From: Frankiales bacterium
GTDB taxonomy: Bacteria; Actinomycetota; Actinomycetes; Mycobacteriales; Jatrophihabitantaceae
DNA length: 7,279 nucleotides
Assembly: GCA_025963265.1 (NCBI GenBank)
Contig: JAOPUY010000169.1
Location: forward strand, 1 to 7,279
Direction: 5' to 3'
Shown here one piece after another: positions 5,608 through 7,279 of this stretch (positions are counted from its first letter, which is position 1; each line of letters begins with the position of its first letter). The position numbers were made by a program, and so were the translations under genes. The notes beneath the pieces were generated by a model that worked only from the letters and a program-made list of their open reading frames with translations, was not told the origin of the DNA and searched no databases.

Positions 5608-6447
5608 ATGAGCGGTTCGAATATCGGCATCGACGCGTTTCGGTTCGACGGCAAGCGGGCCCTGGTCCTCGGCGGCGCCAGTGGGATGGGCGCGGCGGCG
5701 GCCGAGATCCTCCGCGACATCGGCGCCGAGGTGATCGTCCTCGACATTCAGGACATCGACCTGCCCGGCGTGAAGGTCGTCCACGGCGACCTGCGGGAAC
5801 GGCAGTCGATCGACGACGCGCTGGCCCAGGTCGGCGGCCCCATCGACGCGCTGCTGTGCGCCGCGGGCGTGGCCGATGACACGCCGGGTATCGAAAAGGC
5901 CAACTTCATCGGGCACCGGCACGTCATCGACAGCCTCTTCGCCAGTGGCAGCCTGCCCCGCGGTTCGGCGATCGCCATGATCTCCTCCGTCGCCGGACTC
6001 GGCTGGGAAGCCCAGCTGCCCCGGCTCAAGGAGTACCTCGACACCCCCGACTTCGACGCCGCCTCAGCCTGGGTCCAGGCCAACCCGGACACCGCCACCT
6101 ACGGTTGGTCAAAGCAGGCCATCTGCGCCTATGTGCAGCGGCAGGCGTATGAGTTCCTGCGCCGCGGCGTGCGGATCAACAGCATCCAACCCGGCCCGAC
6201 CGACACCCCGCTGGCCCGCGCGCACGCCGAAACCTGGCTCGGCTTCGCCCAGGACTACCGCGACGACACCGGCATCCAGGCCGCGACCCCGGCCCAGCAG
6301 GCCTACCCGCTGGTCTTCCTCTGCAGCGCGGCGGCCAGCAACCTGACCGGCATCAACATCATCAACGACGCCGGCTACGTCAGCTCCGGTTTCACTGGCA
6401 GCTACGACGCGCCGGCCATCCGCATGATGCTGGGTCTGGAGGGCTAG
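5608..6447 (+). CDS. short-chain dehydrogenase/reductase, 3-alpha-HSD/coniferyl-alcohol dehydrogenase-like
   Basis: This 279-residue enzyme is a classical Rossmann-fold SDR, expected to be cytoplasmic and to use NAD(H) on an alcohol or ketone. GGASGMG (residues 22-28) is the glycine-rich cofactor loop; Asp46 at the end of the second strand in VIVLDI favours NAD over NADP; GDL (60-62) and CAAG (84-87) follow. The catalytic serine is in ISS (125-127) and the YxxxK pair is Tyr165/Lys169. The Ser-to-Tyr distance is about 39 residues instead of the usual 13 or so. This insertion (about 130-160, WEAQLPRLKEYL and beyond) is typical of 3-alpha-hydroxysteroid dehydrogenase/carbonyl reductase and of coniferyl-alcohol dehydrogenases. 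INSIQPGPTDTPL (190-202) completes the fold. The substrate cannot be read from the sequence; steroid, aromatic alcohol or another carbonyl are all possible. No pathway partner is adjacent. It converges on metH with an 18-bp gap. Confidence 0.92.
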   Translation: MSGSNIGIDAFRFDGKRALVLGGASGMGAAAAEILRDIGAEVIVLDIQDIDLPGVKVVHGDLRERQSIDDALAQVGGPIDALLCAAGVADDTPGIEKANFIGHRHVIDSLFASGSLPRGSAIAMISSVAGLGWEAQLPRLKEYLDTPDFDAASAWVQANPDTATYGWSKQAICAYVQRQAYEFLRRGVRINSIQPGPTDTPLARAHAETWLGFAQDYRDDTGIQAATPAQQAYPLVFLCSAAASNLTGINIINDAGYVSSGFTGSYDAPAIRMMLGLEG

Positions 6448-6464
6448 CCCGACCAGCCGGGATA
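6445..6464. other. hairpin between the converging SDR and metH ends
   Basis: TAGCCCG (6445-6451, which includes the SDR stop) pairs with CGGGATA (6458-6464) with one mismatch around a 6-base loop. GGGCTAGCCC (6441-6450) is also a perfect palindrome across the stop codon. The position between convergent stops 18 bp apart suits a shared bidirectional terminator, but there is no T-run on either side. Confidence 0.35.
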
Positions 6465-6465
6465 G

Positions 6466-7279
6466 CTACTCGTTATCTGAGCGGTAGCCCAGGTTCGGCG
6501 ACAGCCACTTCTCGGCCTCGGCCACCGTCCAGCCCTTGCGCTTGGCGTAGTCCTCGACCTGGTCGCGGCCGATGTGGCCGAGCACGAAGTACTGCGACTG
6601 CGGGTGCGAGAAGTAGAACCCGCTGACCGAGGCGCCGGGCCACATCGCCATGCTCTCGGTGAGCTCGATGCCAGTGTTGGCCTTGACGTCAAGCAGCTCC
6701 CACAACGTCTGCTTCTCGGTGTGCTCGGGGCAGGCGGGATAGCCCGGCGCGGGGCGGATGCCGACGTAGCGCTCCTTGATCAGGGACTCGGCGTCGAGCG
6801 ACTCGTCGGGCTGGTAGGCCCAGAACTCGGTGCGCACCCGCTCGTGCAGCCGCTCAGCGAAGGCCTCGGCCAGCCGGTCAGCGAGCGACTCCAGCAGGAT
6901 TGCGCTGTAGTCGTCCAACGCCGCCTTGAACTCCTCGACCTTGGCCGCGCTGCCCAGCCCAGCGGTGACCGCGAAGCCGCCGACGTAGTCCCACAGCCCC
7001 GTCTCCTTCGGCGCGACGAAGTCGGCCAGTGAGCGGTGCGGAACGCCGGCCCGATGCTCGGTCTGCTGGCGGACCTGGTGCAGCGTGGTCAGCACCTGGG
7101 TCCGGGACTCATCGGTGTAGACGACGATGTCGTCCGGCTCCACCGAGTTGGCCGGGAACAGCCCGATGACGCCCTCGGCGGTGAGCCATTTCTGCTCGAT
7201 GATCGCATCGAGCATGTGCTGGCCGTCCTGCCACAACTTGCGGGCGGTCTCACCGGAGGCCGGGTTGTTCAGGATGTCG
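6466..7279 (-). CDS. metH: cobalamin-dependent methionine synthase, C-terminal part (S-adenosylmethionine-binding activation domain)
   Basis: MetH transfers a methyl group from methyltetrahydrofolate through cobalamin to homocysteine. The window holds only its last 271 codons; the frame stays open through 7278, so the start lies beyond the window end (a TTG at 7236 is internal). What is seen is the reactivation domain, which binds S-adenosylmethionine for reductive methylation of oxidised cobalamin. Signatures are WLTAEGVIGLFPANS near the start, DFVAPKETGLWDYVGGFAVT, the Arg-Pro binding loop YVGIRPAPGYPACPEHTEK, LTESMAMWPGASVSGFYFSH, and IGRDQVEDYAKRKGW with LSPNLGY at the C-terminus. These match E. 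coli MetH closely. The stop is TAG at 6468-6466. The strand is opposite to the SDR gene. Whether the missing part carries the full set of homocysteine, folate and cobalamin domains cannot be judged here. Confidence 0.96.
   Translation of the reverse strand, partial: DILNNPASGETARKLWQDGQHMLDAIIEQKWLTAEGVIGLFPANSVEPDDIVVYTDESRTQVLTTLHQVRQQTEHRAGVPHRSLADFVAPKETGLWDYVGGFAVTAGLGSAAKVEEFKAALDDYSAILLESLADRLAEAFAERLHERVRTEFWAYQPDESLDAESLIKERYVGIRPAPGYPACPEHTEKQTLWELLDVKANTGIELTESMAMWPGASVSGFYFSHPQSQYFVLGHIGRDQVEDYAKRKGWTVAEAEKWLSPNLGYRSDNE

Noticed and set aside
6466..7236. A short stand-alone MetH activation-domain protein starting at TTG 7236
   Set aside because: The reading frame stays open and homologous-looking to the window end with no ribosome binding site at 7236, so this is the tail of a longer gene.

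Overview
The window looks like an ordinary chromosomal segment of a high-GC actinobacterium. The evidence is the very GC-rich third codon positions, a DipZ-type fused thiol-disulfide protein of the mycobacterial kind, a DUF222/HNH (13E12-type) gene, and a cobalamin-dependent methionine synthase C-terminus. I cannot name a genus from sequence alone.

Layout. On the minus strand, positions 1-3168 hold dipZ (1390-3168), followed downstream by pxpB (696-1331) and pxpC (1-696, cut by the window edge). pxpB and pxpC overlap by one base and encode two subunits of the ATP-dependent 5-oxoprolinase; the third, PxpA, is not in the window. Between dipZ and pxpB is a 17/18-bp tandem repeat that forms a row of minimal ORFs ending exactly on the pxpB start codon. 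Divergent from dipZ is a small NTF2-fold DUF1348 gene (3296-3757), closed by a perfect-palindrome terminator (3803-3828). A DUF222/HNH endonuclease-like gene (3983-5485) follows. Its upstream region is rich in short inverted repeats and carries two perfect DnaA-box sequences 30 bp apart. Next is a short-chain dehydrogenase of the 3-alpha-HSD/coniferyl-alcohol-dehydrogenase type (5608-6447), converging on the 3' end of metH (6466 to window end, minus strand).

How the genes relate. PxpB and PxpC work together, with the missing PxpA, to recycle 5-oxoproline to glutamate. DipZ moves reducing equivalents across the membrane to a periplasm-side thioredoxin domain; its placement ahead of pxpBC is unexplained. 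DUF1348, DUF222/HNH and SDR share a strand, but a terminator and substantial gaps separate them, so they are probably separate transcription units. MetH makes methionine and is unrelated to its neighbours.

I see no tRNA, rRNA, CRISPR array, insertion sequence or prophage. Every long intergenic stretch is under 300 bases. The parts most worth a second look are the DnaA-box-bearing leader of the DUF222/HNH gene and the mini-ORF relay between dipZ and pxpB. I find no convincing evidence of a wholly new multi-gene system.
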